Source of the DNA: Linnemannia hyalina
Lineage: Eukaryota > Mortierellomycota > Mortierellomycetes > Mortierellales > Mortierellaceae
DNA length: 64,000 bases
Reading direction: 5' to 3'
Assembly: GCA_019671135.1 (NCBI GenBank)
Contig: JAHRHY010000014.1
Span: 494,001-558,000 of the forward strand
Below the pieces are notes generated by a model, which saw only the letters and a list, made by a program, of their open reading frames with translations, had not been told where the DNA came from and searched no databases. Positions 10,360 to 25,100 of this stretch are shown here, piece by piece (positions within the stretch are counted from its first letter, which is position 1; every line of letters starts with the position of its first letter). A program made the translations under genes and the position numbers.

Positions 10360-12894
10360 CTCATTTCCGAAAAAGCTCCCAACCGAAATCAGGGGAGAGA
10401 GAGAAAGGGATGCAGAAAAGGACGTATGCCATACACATACCCATACTTGCATCATTACCATTACCATGCCTGTATCCATACATGCATTTGCATGTAGCTG
10501 CTGCTATACAATACTAACGAATTTGGATCATGGTTCTAATTCGTTGAATGTTCTACTAAGGCGGACAAGTTCGCTTGTGATTCGTACGAGCGTTTATCAT
10601 CATGTTCATCAAATGTGGTTCATACGACGCAGACCACATAACTCTTACAAGGTTCTCGTCTGGCATAGCAAATGGCAAATAAAAAACAGAAGAAAACAAA
10701 AACAAAAAAGGCAATAGCTACACATGGCGCCCCAGACATGCACAACATAAAGCAGCGACGCAGAACTCAAAAAAAAAATTCGTGAGTCGTGAGTGTAGCG
10801 ATAATAAAGGGGAAAGAGAGGGGAGGGGCCGAAGGGGAAGGGGCAGGAATTTCATATCTGAAAAAACGTAGAAGCAAAAACAGCGAACAGTGAATGAAGC
10901 AAGGTCAGTCCATCAAGCCAATTAGCCCAGGCATATTAGGCCAAGGCACCATACCACACCGACCAATCGACTAACCCATCAATTCGGGCAAAACAAACAC
11001 AATCCAGACGGCTGCATGTGGCGAGAAAAGGCGACGGCGGCGGGCGAAGGGCTGGCGGGAGAGGATATACATAAGATACGTCCTTTTCTTTTCCTTCTTT
11101 TTATTTGCGACTGGGAAGACATGCACCTCCCGAAGGAATGAACAATTATGCACTGCAGAGAATGTGTTTTGGACGTTCACCAACCAAAAGCGATGGAGGG
11201 AAATAAATAAAAGAAGTGGAAGTTCGAGATCAATAGGTGGTGCATGGAAAAGGCCAGACTGACATATTTGACCCATTAGTCCTCGTTGTATCACACCACA
11301 TTGCGACAAGTTTAATAGCCCTTCGGCCCAATCCCCCCAAGTGAGCGAGATAAAGAAAGTGAAGAACGAATAAAACATGACGATCTCTGTGCGGTACCAT
11401 TGAGTTATGTGCCACGATTGTGAGTGGTAGGTGCATTCCGTAGGCAACAATGAGTGATAGTTTTGGTGGCCAATCAATTTTTCCCTGCGTGTTGGATTTA
11501 CCCGGGTACTATGTTGACTGTGGGCTTAGTTCGTTTTCGCCGAACCTTGCAATTCCTTTGGCATGTTAGCTCAAAGCGCGGAAAAAGAGTATCGGTACAA
11601 AAGAACAAAGGGAAAGAAAGAGAAGAGGGTCTAGGTCCACCAAAAGATTTTTTGTTGTTCCTTTGTTCTTCTTTTCGGTTTCTTTCTGTGCTTCATCGTC
11701 CCGTTTATTCGTTTTTCACTTGTTCAAGTTCGGTTTGTCTTGTCCCTTTCTTTTTCTCCTGCTTGTTCTCTCCTTTCCTTTCTCCCTATCCCTTGTCTTT
11801 CCTTACTTGATTTCCCTATCTGTTTACACAACAAGGAGGGAAGAAAGGAAAGGAGAGGAGTAAGGGCATGGAATCCCCCTTAATTTTTATTTTTTGAAAC
11901 GGTGAGGTGTGTGCCTGACCCTCCAAGGGGAAAGGGGTGGAGAGACAAAAATCAGGTCTGCCAGATACCCATCCAAAAAACCAACAAAAAAACACCACGC
12001 TATGGGTCCATATATGTTGATGTTCTTTCTTCATGCACTTTTTGCTGCCTCTGCCAAACAGAGCGGGAAAGCATTTTTTGTCAGCTACTACATTAACAAA
12101 AAAAACGATGAGGGATGAAGTGGGAAGATGGAGATACAAAGGAGTAGATCTGAAAATCCCGCTGATGATGATGACCATGAATAACGATTCAGCAAATAGG
12201 TCTCCAGAACAAACAGTCGTTCGCGAAAGAAGAGATGGCCTAGACTTGTTTTTATTCAGCTCGGAGATTAAGAAAGATAGGAATGTATAGTAATGGACTG
12301 CAGCTACTCATCTGCCATCGCTTTAAAAGTTACCGTACCAGACCATGGTACCAGAAAGAGTAAGGCAGTAACTGGGTCTCATCTTGTATCACTGAGCCTC
12401 CTAACTTTTCTCTCCTCCAGAAGGGTTGGAGTGATGTCGGGTTACATCACACGAGAACGTGAGGAGCAGATAAAAAAAATGGCAGTCGCGACGCGTTTAA
12501 TCTGAAACACATCCAATCTATTTTCTGGCGAGGCAGCACAAGACTTCCCAACCTCTCGCTCACTGCTGATGAATATGGGAGGGCCAGAAGTAAGGAGTAG
12601 GGAGATACATGATAACAACAGCGATTTGGGTTTTCCCATGGGCTCCCATTCAGAGTGTGGAAAGGTGGGAAAAAATAGGGAGAGGAAAAAGGGGAGTAAG
12701 AAAGAGAGTCACCTAAAACGAAAATAAAAAGAAAGAGACTTCACGGTAGAACAATGGTGTTCCTTCTTCATCTCTGCCATTCCGGGAAGGGACACATTTT
12801 TCACCCTGCTTCGCCGCAACGGAGAAGGAAAATAAGGTAATAGAATTGTAGAGCGAGAGTTGATGTTATAATGGCTATTGTGCGCTGTTTTGGT

Positions 12895-12900
12895 TTTATT
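12895..12900 (-). terminator. Polyadenylation signal AATAAA of 7TM-A
   Basis: AATAAA on the minus strand, about 115 bp after the 7TM-A stop codon. Confidence 0.5.
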
Positions 12901-13014
12901 AGGATTGTTTTCGTTAAATAGATAGAGAGTATTAGATATGGTAATAGGTAGATAGTATACAAGGAAGGGAGAGGGATATAAAAAGTGACATTGGAGGTGG
13001 GTCATTCCAGAGGG

Positions 13015-16000
13015 CTAATGTAATGAGGAAAGGGGCGGTGATGGTATCGCAGTAGGAGACGTGGGTGTCAACTCTACTGGCGTTTGCTCTGGAGTATCCA
13101 CAGCATCCCGTCGCTTCGTTCCCATCGAAGCTGCTCTGCGTAAGAGCATCGGCGAATGAGGTCCTGTGGTTGTCGACACTTTAGTCATTGCCGTCGCTGC
13201 TGCTGCTGCTGCTGCTGCCATTGCTGATTGACCGTCGCCATGGAGTCGGGTCAGGGTATCGCGAGATTGTCTGCGGATCTTGTCCATTGCTGTCAACTCG
13301 GTAGAGATGTGAGAGGGTGTTGGAGTGGTGTTGTGGGGATCGTCACTTGGTGATGGTGGGCGGATAGTGCTATTGCTGCTGCTGCTGCTGATGGTGTTGC
13401 TGGTATCGTTATGAGTCATGGTACTGGACGGCTTCTTTGACAGATCATGCAACGGTTCTTGTCCTTGTGAAAAATATGACTCGTCGTCGTCATGATTTTC
13501 CATAACTCCATCGCCTTCGAGCACCGAGCTTATCGCGCTCAATTGTTCCTTCCTGCCGCCTCCTGCTCCCCTTGAACCTCCTCGAGTCAAGGTCACGTGA
13601 GGGGCATCGATTCCTGGACCTGCTCGGTTGAGGGCCAAGGAAGGGAACGACTGCGAGGACTTCATGGCAAGAGGACTTGATGGCGAGGATATCGACGTCA
13701 TGGTGGAGAGAGCTGAGTGACCTCCAGTGTTGGATCGGTGTGGCCATTTGAGGCGCCCTGCAATGTTCAAAATGTCCAGTCCGTCACGACGACCTTCCAT
13801 GGTCAACCGGCGAGATATCCTACGCGCTGCTACCGCAGTCTCATCTTCCTCATCCCACGTGCTGTTGTTGTTGATGCTGTTAAGGATGAGGACCGGCGAG
13901 GCAAGGGGCGATGACAGATGCTGAGTGAGTGTTGTCATCGTGGCAGGGTTGTTGGTAGGTGTGGTTTGGAAATCGATTTTTCGAGTCGGGATTCCTAGAT
14001 TCGTGAGCACGGCTTCGTCCGTCCCCACGACTGGATACGACTTACGATCCGATGTTGATTTTGTTGTTATTTCTTCCGCTGTTGTCCGTGCTGATACTTG
14101 GGGTGAAGCGGAAGAGACAGATGAAGGTGGGGTCGGATCACTTTCGTTTCCATCACCACCACCGCTCTCTAGGTTGTTGTTGGTTTCCGCAGCAGTCGAG
14201 TCAGAGCTTGAAGTTGTTCCTGCAGCGTGGGTATCGTCCTCCATGAATCGTTTCGACCGACTCTCCTCCATCTCGCGCGTCGCATAGTTTGAATGAAAGT
14301 CCATGCTTGGTCGGGTGGTGAGAAACGACGAAGAAGGGTGGTCAAAGAAAAGATCGTTTTGTCGGGCAGAGGGGAACGAGGACTGTGCGACCAGCATGGC
14401 GGGTCGTCGGGGTCGTGGGTTGTTTGTGATGCCATCCTCGATCATGGTGTTGAGGTTGTCGTCTCGAGCGCCTGAGCCATATTTGTCTTGGAAGTGCCGC
14501 AAGAGGATTCGTGGGGGGGGCAAGGAAAAGATAGGACAGGCGAGGAGCCGAATGCAGAGGTCCAGAGCCTGGGCCTGCGGACTGAACACCTCTTTGGGTT
14601 TGGTCATGTAATAGACGAACATGGCACAGTATCCCTGTTATCAAGGACAAAGAGCCAAAGGGAAAAAATGTTCATGTGAAGCGTAGATTAATTTCAAAGT
14701 CCGAAACAGAAGAAAGGCGGCAAAAGCGTGCTTTGTTGCAAAAGCTGGGGGTGGTTTGACATTTAGTGTCCTCTACGCCCAATTCACACTCACAAGCAGC
14801 ACTCCTCGGTGACAGCTACGGCCTCACTCTTCTTCCTGGCACGTTCCCTTCTTCCTTCATCAATTGTTTCTGTAACCATGACACCATGACGTAAGAAAGA
14901 AAGGGTGAATTGCTTTGACTAGGGCATAAACTGGACGATGGTGTATGATGGAGAAAGAGAGGAAGGGATAGAGCCCATCACAGTTTTTTGGAGTCAAGCC
15001 AAGGAAACACAAAGTGCACGCAGGGTGAATCAGAGAGCAAAACAAAACAGAGTGGTCCATTATGCCAAACAAATGTCCTATTAGCAAGGAAACCAAAAAA
15101 GCGAAATACACCGCCAACAGCCGCGTGTTTCCTTCGTCACAGAAAGGCACTCGAAAGAGGCACCTCTGGCGGGCTCCTCACAACAACATCCTGCTCGCTT
15201 TGCATACCATGGTTTAGACTAGTTTGGTTGGCGCTGTCTTTGTTCCATCGTCCCCAAGGGTTGAATGACGACAGACAGAAGGGTTAAGAAAGGCGGGCTG
15301 GAAGGTCAAGGGTGGTGTTTTGAAAGGGAAGGTGATAGTAACAGGAAGGTAAGCACTTACAATAGACGTGATTCCAAGGGCACTCAAGTACCAAGTGCCA
15401 ACGGCGAGGGTGTTACTGTCGGCAATATTGGCAACACCGGTGCTGTTGTGATGCCGCACCAATGGAACCTAAGTGAACAATAAGGCAACATCATGTTAGC
15501 ATATGGCGGACAACCATTTTGCCATCGAACAACCCCCGTGTTTCCCTGTCGGAGGGAGAGATATTCCACCGAGAAAAAAGAGTTCTCCTTCTTTTGTCGT
15601 CCATTGAAAACGAGGGCGGGAACGGACCAATGCCTTTTGACAACGGTACTCTGCGCTTTGTATTTTTGTATTCCTTCACTCGTTGAATTTGTCGATATTC
15701 TGCGAGTGCATCACATCCAACATAGGCAATGGGATGAGGAAGTATCATTGCCGCAAGAAGAAACGATTGTTTCCAAAAAAAAAAAAGTCCTTGCGTTTAA
15801 GTAAAGTCGAGTAATGAGGGTGTGAAGGAAAAGTCGAAGGGGCGACAGTAGAATCGGAGTAGAACGCTCACTGTGAGCAGCAACGGCAATGTTTCTTCCT
15901 TGCTTCCTCCCAAAACGATTATTGGCTTGTTATTTCCTCCGTGAATCATTAACGTTTTTTCTTTTCTTCTAACGCCATCGTTGTTAGTGACCATCATCGG

Positions 16001-16526
16001 CGCAGTTGACGAGAATAGAACTATATAAACTTACAAAGAGATAGGCGATGGTGACTCCACAGGCGAGGACCTTGGCCATCTGTCGCACCCAGTAGATCCA
16101 GATGACAGGGGTCGAATTCCTGTCGAGAGTGTGCGAGCCCCAAACGGCATAACAATAGTAGGACAGTTCTGATATGGCGACAAGATCGTAGATGATGACG
16201 GAGGCGAGGGCAGTTCTCCAAATTACTGTTTGGTGGCGGGTGAGGGGGTAAAAGGCGTAGCCGAGTTGGATGATGGTTGAGATGACCCAGGTGACGGCGA
16301 TGCATTCAGCGACGAATTGGTAGACCCAGAAGATGGAAAGCGACATCTTGTCGGTGGCATAGACGATGGAGAGAGCTGAGATGGAGAGGCCACAGATGGC
16401 CATGACGGCTGAGCCGAGACGGAGGGGTGTCCTTGAGCGGTGGAACTGGACGCAGGCGAGGGCTGCGACCAGGGCGGTGAAGCTGGTCGCGACGATGGAG
16501 GTCGGGATAGGCGGGATGGTGATCAT
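13015..16526 (-). CDS. Seven-helix membrane protein with Ser/Thr-rich tail (7TM-A)
   Basis: Three exons, all phase 0: 16526-16035, 15468-15361 and 14634-13015, giving 739 aa. The introns (566 and 726 nt) are long for this locus. The ATG has A at -3. Seven hydrophobic segments can be read at about residues 8-27, 36-57, 67-92, 101-128, 146-168, 187-212 and 224-243. The N-terminus is very short and the tail is cytoplasmic-like, about 490 residues, disordered and Ser/Thr/Asp-rich. TM6 holds GTWYLSALG. TM7 is followed by SLPPPRILLRHF; both motifs recur in 7TM-B. The tail has R-R-x-S/T sites (ARRISRRLT, IRRQS) and a poly-Ala run. The topology is receptor-like, but no known receptor family motif was recognised, so signalling is inference. 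A second copy, 7TM-B, starts 5.6 kb away and points the other way. Confidence 0.85.
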
Positions 16527-17816
16527 CCTGGGTGATAATGATGATAATGGCGATAATACTCCTGCAGCAACGCGAGTGGGTGGGTTTCAGGACTGTGGAC
16601 TGGTTGATATCAGTGATGATTGATGATTCCCAGGAACCTGGGTGTGGAAAAAAGAAAGGGGAGGGACAAGCTGGCAACCAGAATACTGAGCTAATAAAAA
16701 GTAGTACAAAATGCGTGTCTTTGTTGGAGGTTGAAGGAGTAGCTGAGAGTGAGTGTGGACGAGAGCGAGTGAGTGAGCGGAAAGTCGCTGGGGGATGAAG
16801 TGTTCCCTCGGTTTATCGCAGACTGGGCATCCTGGGGAGAAGAGTGTGTGCTTGTCCTCAATGGGTTCAATAAGTAAAGGAGTGAAGGAAGAGTGAAAGG
16901 GAGTATGAAAGGACGGTACGAATGAAAGATGATCGTTAATGTTGTAAAGAAGAGTGTGGGTGTGAATGTTTAATCAAACAAGAGGGAGAGAGATGATGAT
17001 GAAAGGATGAAAGTAAAGAGAGTGAAGACAGGCAGGATATGGCCCAAAGGAAGTTGGGTGAGTAGGGCTGTCTTGCAAAAGGGTCTAAGAAGGAAAGGAA
17101 GAAGAAAGGCAAAAGGCGATGGGTGATGAGCAAAAAAAAGATGAGGAAGAGGAAGGGCGGAAGGGAGAGGCAAGGCAAGGGAAGAAAGAAAACACTACGC
17201 TGCAGGCTGCAAGTCGTTAACGGACTCTAAAGCCAGCGAATAAATTTACGACAGCTGAGTGAAAAAAAAAGACCCAATGGGCAAACTAAATAGACTATCA
17301 ACATGGGGGAAGGGGATGGGAAAAGAAACGTGAGAGCTATCGCTCCTATCGATTAGCAAGAAAAACGCCCATGGTGGACAAAGATATGTACAGTAGTTAG
17401 AAGGAGAAGGTGGAGTCTGAATAAAGCAACACACAGGGAATGCCTGCTACGCATCGCATCGACACATATTCAGTATCTATGCAATCGTGAACCCATTGGA
17501 GATGGCAAGGAACCATGCATAAGAAAATGCGGGGTAGAAAAAAGAACGAGAGAACAAGAAGGAGGGATTTGAGACTGGGTCCATGGTAAGACAACCTGCT
17601 TCTGAGGACCAATTGGTCAATTGGCGCAAAAGGAACAGGGCTTCGATTCCTTTCTCGGACACACTCACGGCGACTTCTTCTAGGCTTGGGTACAAAAGAC
17701 AAGTGTTTGCCCGCCTTGCGTTCTTTTTCTTTCTTACTTGCTTTCCCACACCTCTCTTCTCTTCCCACTTTTACTCATTCACTCATTCCACTCTCAGCCC
17801 TTTCCTCCTCATCACG
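16527..17816. other. Divergent intergenic region, 7TM-A / dioxygenase
   Basis: This 1.3 kb separates two diverging genes. The half nearest 7TM-A (16540-17170) is purine-rich on the plus strand, so it is a pyrimidine-rich leader for the minus-strand gene. The 110 bp before 17817 are pyrimidine-rich on the plus strand. No canonical TATA box and no coding exon were seen. Confidence 0.45.
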
Positions 17817-19503
<1,687 letters not shown>

Positions 19504-19524
19504 GAAAATGCAATTTGAAAACGA

Positions 19525-19530
19525 AATAAA
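19525..19530 (+). terminator. Polyadenylation signal AATAAA of the dioxygenase
   Basis: AATAAA 22 nt after the stop codon, which would imply a short 3' UTR. Confidence 0.5.
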
Positions 19531-21307
19531 CAGAAGATGTGCGTATAATCTTGGACTAGTCGCGCCTGGGTCGGGCAGTTAAAGCTACCATGTTTACAAA
19601 GAGACGCGTATGATGAGAAGTCGGGAAGTCGACATGCTTGCTCATAGAGCAGATAGAGCAGTAGTCACCTGACAAGGCTACCCTGTGAAAATCTATGCCA
19701 TACGAAATAATTTTTTCTGCTGCCGCTGTTCAGGAACGATGAACAAATAAACAATACACTCTTCGTCTCACTTTTTGACACCTTGGAACTATCAGTTCAG
19801 GCACGAGATCAATCAATTGATAAAGTTGGTGGCGTTCGCTTTTCAGGCACCACTGATCAACTAGGCCTTCTTTTAATGTTTGCTTTGTTTGCAAAAACAT
19901 CTCTTTTTCATACACAAAACCATGACATCTTTTTTTCGTACCCAAAGCAAAGTACATGTTCTGGGCTGTAAACAATCACGGCTGTCGTTGACAGTGAATT
20001 GAAGCAAGAAAAAAAATTGATGCAAGAGACTAGAATGACCGCAAGGTTTATCATCCGAAAGAAGGAGAGAAAAAAACCAGAGAGCACCTTTTCTTTTTTC
20101 AGCGCGTTGTGCAGGACGATGAAAAAAGCCTTCCGTTGGGCTTCCATGGATCTTTGTTACTGTTGTTTTTCTCTTTCGTTCTTTCATTCTGCCAAGAGTG
20201 CGAATGGCACTTTTTATTTACATTCGTTGACTTTGACGGGTGGGAAAAGATGACAGGAAAGACGTGAAGAGGAAAGGCAAGAAACCATGCTGAATTTGGA
20301 GTGCCTCTCTTTGTTGAGGCTCTCTGGCTTTTAAATGTGTGTAACCGTTTTGTTAATGAGAGCGCATCTGGAGAGGGGATGAGGTCGTTGTGTTTGTTCA
20401 AAAAAAAACTTTATTTGGATTGGGTGTATCGGGAGAATGAGCAAACGGAAGATGGAACAGAGAGCGAGAGAAAGAAAAGGGAAGAGCAAAGAAGAAGAAA
20501 CTGAATTGATTGTCTGAATGATAGACGATGATCCATCCAGATCCATTAAGGAGTGAAGGAAAGGAGAGAAAATAAGATAGGAAGGGCATTGACCCTTTCA
20601 CCTATCTTAATGTTCATCAGAAGTTGTTTCTTCAACGATGTTCTTGATTTATCTTTTGATCGTACGACAATGCAAAAATAAACGTAGTCCATTCGAGCAC
20701 ACGATAGTCCATTTTCACCATGCACTTGAGAAAGGATGAGTGTGGCTACCGAAAAAGAAAAACAAAATATCAAAACAAAACAACAACCAACAACAATGAT
20801 ATCAACAAACAAGAAAGCCTCTTGGATGGGGAGAAGAGGAAAACTCTAACTCACCATCCGATTGTGCATGGCTTTTGTACGCCCAACGTTTTTTTTTTTT
20901 CCTTCCCTGCCTGACAGACTGATGGTCGCCAAGGACGCAGAGGTACCTTTTTACACAGAGATAGCATGCATGGGATGGGAATTGTTCCTTGTCATCTGTC
21001 CACTTTTTATGAAATGGCGCTGTTTGATTCATTTCGTATGTCTTGAAGTTTTGTTTGTATTTATTTGATGCATGGAGAGGGCCAGATGTTTGTCTGGTAC
21101 GTTGCTCTCTTGCATACACCTGTCTTTCCTCTCTCTGTTTGTTCAATTGAGGTAGTGGAGTTGGATGGTAGTGCGATGGAGACCGACTCTAATGGAAAAT
21201 GGACGAACGAATGTGCCATAGGGTCGACTCTTCTTGCCTTGCTTCTTCTAAGCACCCTTTATCCATTCTCCACTTACTTTTTTTCTTCACTTTCTTTTCT
21301 CCCTGAC

Positions 21308-21416
21308 CCTATTCCTCTCTTCCCTTTCACTCCATCACCATCCTCTATTACTCTCTTCGCTTTCTCTCCATCACCATCCTCTATTCCTCTCTTCGCTTTC
21401 TCTCCATCACCATTCC
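21308..21416. repeat. 36-bp tandem repeat, about three copies
   Basis: Three consecutive 36-bp units, each ending in CTCCATCACCAT, with a few substitutions. They lie about 800 bp upstream of the 7TM-B start, in the pyrimidine-rich leader. Confidence 0.85.
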
Positions 21417-22166
21417 TCTCGTCTCTATTCCTCTCTCTCACACTTCATCATCCGGCGAGCAACAGTCCATTCCTTCATTCCCTCATTCTTTCATTCCTTC
21501 TTTTCTTCCTCACCCCTCCTCCTTGGCCTTTAATTCTTATTTTTCTCCTCCCTGCTCAAACGTGGCCCGACACTGCCCCATTCCCCCCTCTCGTTCATCA
21601 ATTATCTTTTATTACATACACGTTCCTCCCACCACAACACAACAACAACCACCATTTTTTCAACAACCCATCACCCCTCCAACCCCTCTTCCAGAAACGA
21701 ATTGTCAGTGTGTGATATAATTACACTCACGCCCACATACCAGTTCTTTTTCATATTCTTTCCACGCGTCGCCACCCTCCTCACTCCGCGATACGTCTTA
21801 TTCTTCACATTCCCTCCCCTGCCTTCGTTACATCCTCCCTTTTTTTCAATCCTTGGATGTCTGCAAAACGTGCATAATACCGGTGGCTCTTGACAAAGCA
21901 ACCACGTTTTTTCCGCACCGTTGGAACGACAAATCTCCGTACAATCAACATTAAAATACACACAACACCCATTTTTTATTCTTGTACCCTCACCTTACAT
22001 TCACGACGATAATCTTTCCTCCTTTTTTCCTTCCTGGGTGCCTGACATTCAACAGAGCTTCTCACTCTCTTTTTGTACATAGAGAACACACACTCTTCCT
22101 CTCCTTCTTCCTCCCCTTCTTTTTACATTCACACTTTCCTCACCCTATCACCTTTCACGCGACACT

Positions 22167-25100
22167 ATGAATTCGACTACAAACGGCACAGAAGCATATG
22201 CACCCGAAATCTGTGGGAAGATCTTCTCACTTGGATGTCGCAAAAATGAAAGTCGGAGTCAGTACGGCGAAGGAAGTAGACGGTGGCGAGATGTCAATAT
22301 CAGCTTTGCTATCGCCACCAGTTATCTCGCCATGATCGCCCTCGTCGCCCTCGTCATGTATGTTCGGAATCGGACCCGCCTTCGCCTCATGGTCGTCATC
22401 TTCTCGATCTTAGGCCTCTCATCAGGCGTTGCTGGGTTCCTCTCTACGACGAGGTTCCATGGCTCGTACAAGACGGACGAAAGACTGCAGGCGCATCAGT
22501 TCTGGATATGGTATTTTGCTTGCGAGGGTCTGGGCACCGCCATTCTTGCTTGGACGGTCGTCAAGGTGGGCACGGTGTTCTACTCCCAGGCCGGGAGGAA
22601 GAACATCTTTTACGTCCTGTCGATCATCATGATTTTGGTCTTCGCCGCCCTCGCTATCGCCAACCTGGCCGTCTACATCACACAGGTGACTGGAAATACG
22701 ATCCGCGGCACTGCGGCCAATCGGTATCAATTGTGCATATCATACATGGAGAATTGCATAAAAATATTCCCGGCGGGTCCTAGACCGAGCGATTATGACT
22801 GGAGGAAGTTTGTAATCAAGTCGTGGCAAGATGACCAAAGGAATCCGAGTCGTGAGGTCTATCTTCCCAACCAGGTCCTTACCGCTGTCACCTTCCTCTG
22901 GGTGTCCATGTACCTCTTTGTCCCGCTGTTGCGGAATCAGAAACACCGTCCCGTCATTGGCAGCGACATGACGGCCGTTGGCATCTGGTACCTCTCCTGT
23001 CTGTCGATCCTGGTGTCGGTAAGTGTTCAACGATAATAACAAAATAGCAGAACCGATAAACATGTCAACTGCCAACGTGCATCCTAACCCTCTTATATAT
23101 TCTACTAGGTATACATGGCCCTCACCATTTGGTCGTGCTTTCAAGTAGAGCCTAAAACCTTGTACCAACCCTGGATCTCGGCTGTTGACGTCTGTCTTCG
23201 TGGCACCATCGGTATCGTCTTCAGTCTCCCGGCACCAAAGTTCATCATCCAGTTCGCTCGTCAATACTACGGTCACCAGCGCAAGGAAGGCGACAGCAGC
23301 AGAATCCCACGAGGTATCATCTCCCGTCAACGTGGCATGTTCAGCTCCAGCATGAACTACTCTCAAGACTTTGGGGGCAACTTCTCGAACGACCGCTCCC
23401 CTGTGACAACCCTGGGCACCACCGCCAAGGCAGGCGCATCTATCGAGGATCCCCTGGGCTACCTTGAGAACCACAGCAGCCGAAGCAACAACATGAACTT
23501 TGGATCCATAAAACTCTTTCCTACCCGAAACCGTGGCGAGTCCATGGAGAGCAGCAAAGTGTTTAACCAGGATTTCGATCCCGATGATCTTCAGGACGAA
23601 TACCTTAGTGGTGACGAGGGTCACACCAGTGACTCGTTCCAGCAGTACTACTCCAAGGTGGACAACGCTATTCCCATTGTTATGTCGAAGGGTCTGAACT
23701 CGTTGACAACTCAGGACGCACAGGAAAAGGATGTCCTTTCATCTGGACACAAGGTGGAGGAGCCTCAACGACCAGCCCCGGCTTTGACGGTGACAAGGTC
23801 GACTGAGAAACAGGCTGTCCGGTCATGGGATATCGACAGCCAGGCCAAGCCCTTCCTGGAAAACATTACCGTACCTCCCTCCTCCGCTCAGGAGTCTACA
23901 ATCCAGCAACACGACAAGGGCGCTGCAAGTGAGCCATGGTTGACCCCTGAAGGTATCATTTTTGTCTCGTCCGTGACTATGGCTGTAATGTGCCTTGTTT
24001 GGATTTACTTTGATGCGTTCTTGCACTAATTTCATTTGTGTTGCTTGTCTGTTTATTATGTATATCAGCTGCGAGCGAGTCTGTGCTGCAGTCCTCTGCA
24101 CGTGGCACACAGGAGGCATTGACCTCCAAGAGCATCGGAATCACAGGAACGACGGGGTGGGAGGTTGGTGGATGGGGTCATCCTCGGGGAGGCAGCAACA
24201 CTAGCACCGCTAACCTTGCTCATTCTCGTGACGACAGCAACGCCAGCAATGTCAGTCTTGCTCACCCGCTTGAAAAGAAGCTCTACCGACAAGACTTAGT
24301 CTACAACGTGGGCGATGGCACCGTTTCTGTCCTCCCCGAGCTCACTGGTCTCCAGAAGCAGCTTGCCCAACACCAGTCGTCCCTTCTCCCGTCAGCCATT
24401 GCCATCCAGCACTACGATCCTGCCGAGAACTGCCCACCAGCCCTACGTGCCCAGATGGAGGCCGCTTTCACCAGCTATATCGAAAGTCTTCCCCCAGATG
24501 TGGATATCGACGGGCGTATACGTCTTGCAGGCCACGAGCCAGACTTGATTACAGCCGACTCTGACGATCTCAAGATGACTCGCCACCTCAACGAGCGGTT
24601 CCGGATCTACCAGCAGAACCACAACTCGTTCGCCTATGATCGCGCCTACTGGATCAAGCACCCACCCAGTCAGTCTAGCACCGACTCTGCAACCAGCCGG
24701 AGAGAGAAACTTTTGGAAGACATTTACCTCAACCCCACCCAACCCACCGCCTCCAAGCTGATTACCATTCAACCGCCACCACCTAGTTTTGCGCCACCAC
24801 TGCCCCCTCCTACCGCCACTGCTTCCATAAAGAAGAAGAAGTGGCTCTCTGGCCGTAAGTCCCATGACCTGGATCGCCTTTCATCCCAGAGTGCTGCCAT
24901 CAAGCTCAGCGAATCCAACCGAGCTCCTTCCGGAGGTGAGCGCCGAGGAAGTCTAACCAACACAGGAAACGATGGCGCCTCATCCAAAGCCAACAAGCCT
25001 AAGGAGAGTCGATTGGGTGTCTTTTCAAAGGTTCTCTCTGGAGGTGCCCACAAGGGTAGTGACCGCATCCGCACCAGCCAAGACATCAACGACCAGGATC

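Larger units (their letters stand above)
5650..13014. other. 7.4 kb intergenic region, ZnF-A promoter/leader side
   Basis: No protein gene is supportable. From about 5700 to 8300 the plus strand is strongly purine-rich, so it is pyrimidine-rich in the direction of ZnF-A transcription, as expected for a long leader or promoter. A strong GTAAGT donor lies on the minus strand at 7208-7203. A TTCATAG acceptor lies at 5775-5769. A 1.4 kb leader intron is therefore possible but unproven. From 8300 to 12900 there are scattered microsatellites, a G-rich tract (about 8890-8930) and AT-rich DNA. The 3' UTR of 7TM-A occupies the right end. Confidence 0.45.
19504..22166. other. Intergenic region upstream of 7TM-B
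   Basis: From 19504 to 21200 there is mixed AT-rich sequence with no supportable gene. From about 21230 to 22166 the plus strand is strongly pyrimidine-rich and G-poor, forming the presumed promoter/leader of 7TM-B. It includes a 36-bp tandem repeat. A 215-codon ATG frame (21068-21715) crosses this tract, but I attribute it to stop-poor composition. Confidence 0.45.

Noticed and set aside
10971..11477. 168-codon minus-strand frame
   Set aside because: No recognisable domain and no splice partner or promoter signal; its length is within chance for 7 kb of non-coding DNA.
21068..21715. 215-codon ATG frame upstream of 7TM-B, including a 12-residue repeat
   Set aside because: The sequence is G-poor and pyrimidine-rich, so stops are rare. 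The translation is a Ser/Pro/Leu/Phe composition artefact. It remains possible as a regulatory upstream frame.
22740..23624. 294-codon frame on the minus strand
   Set aside because: It is antisense to the 7TM-B membrane region and crosses its intron. It is explained by codon bias of the real gene.
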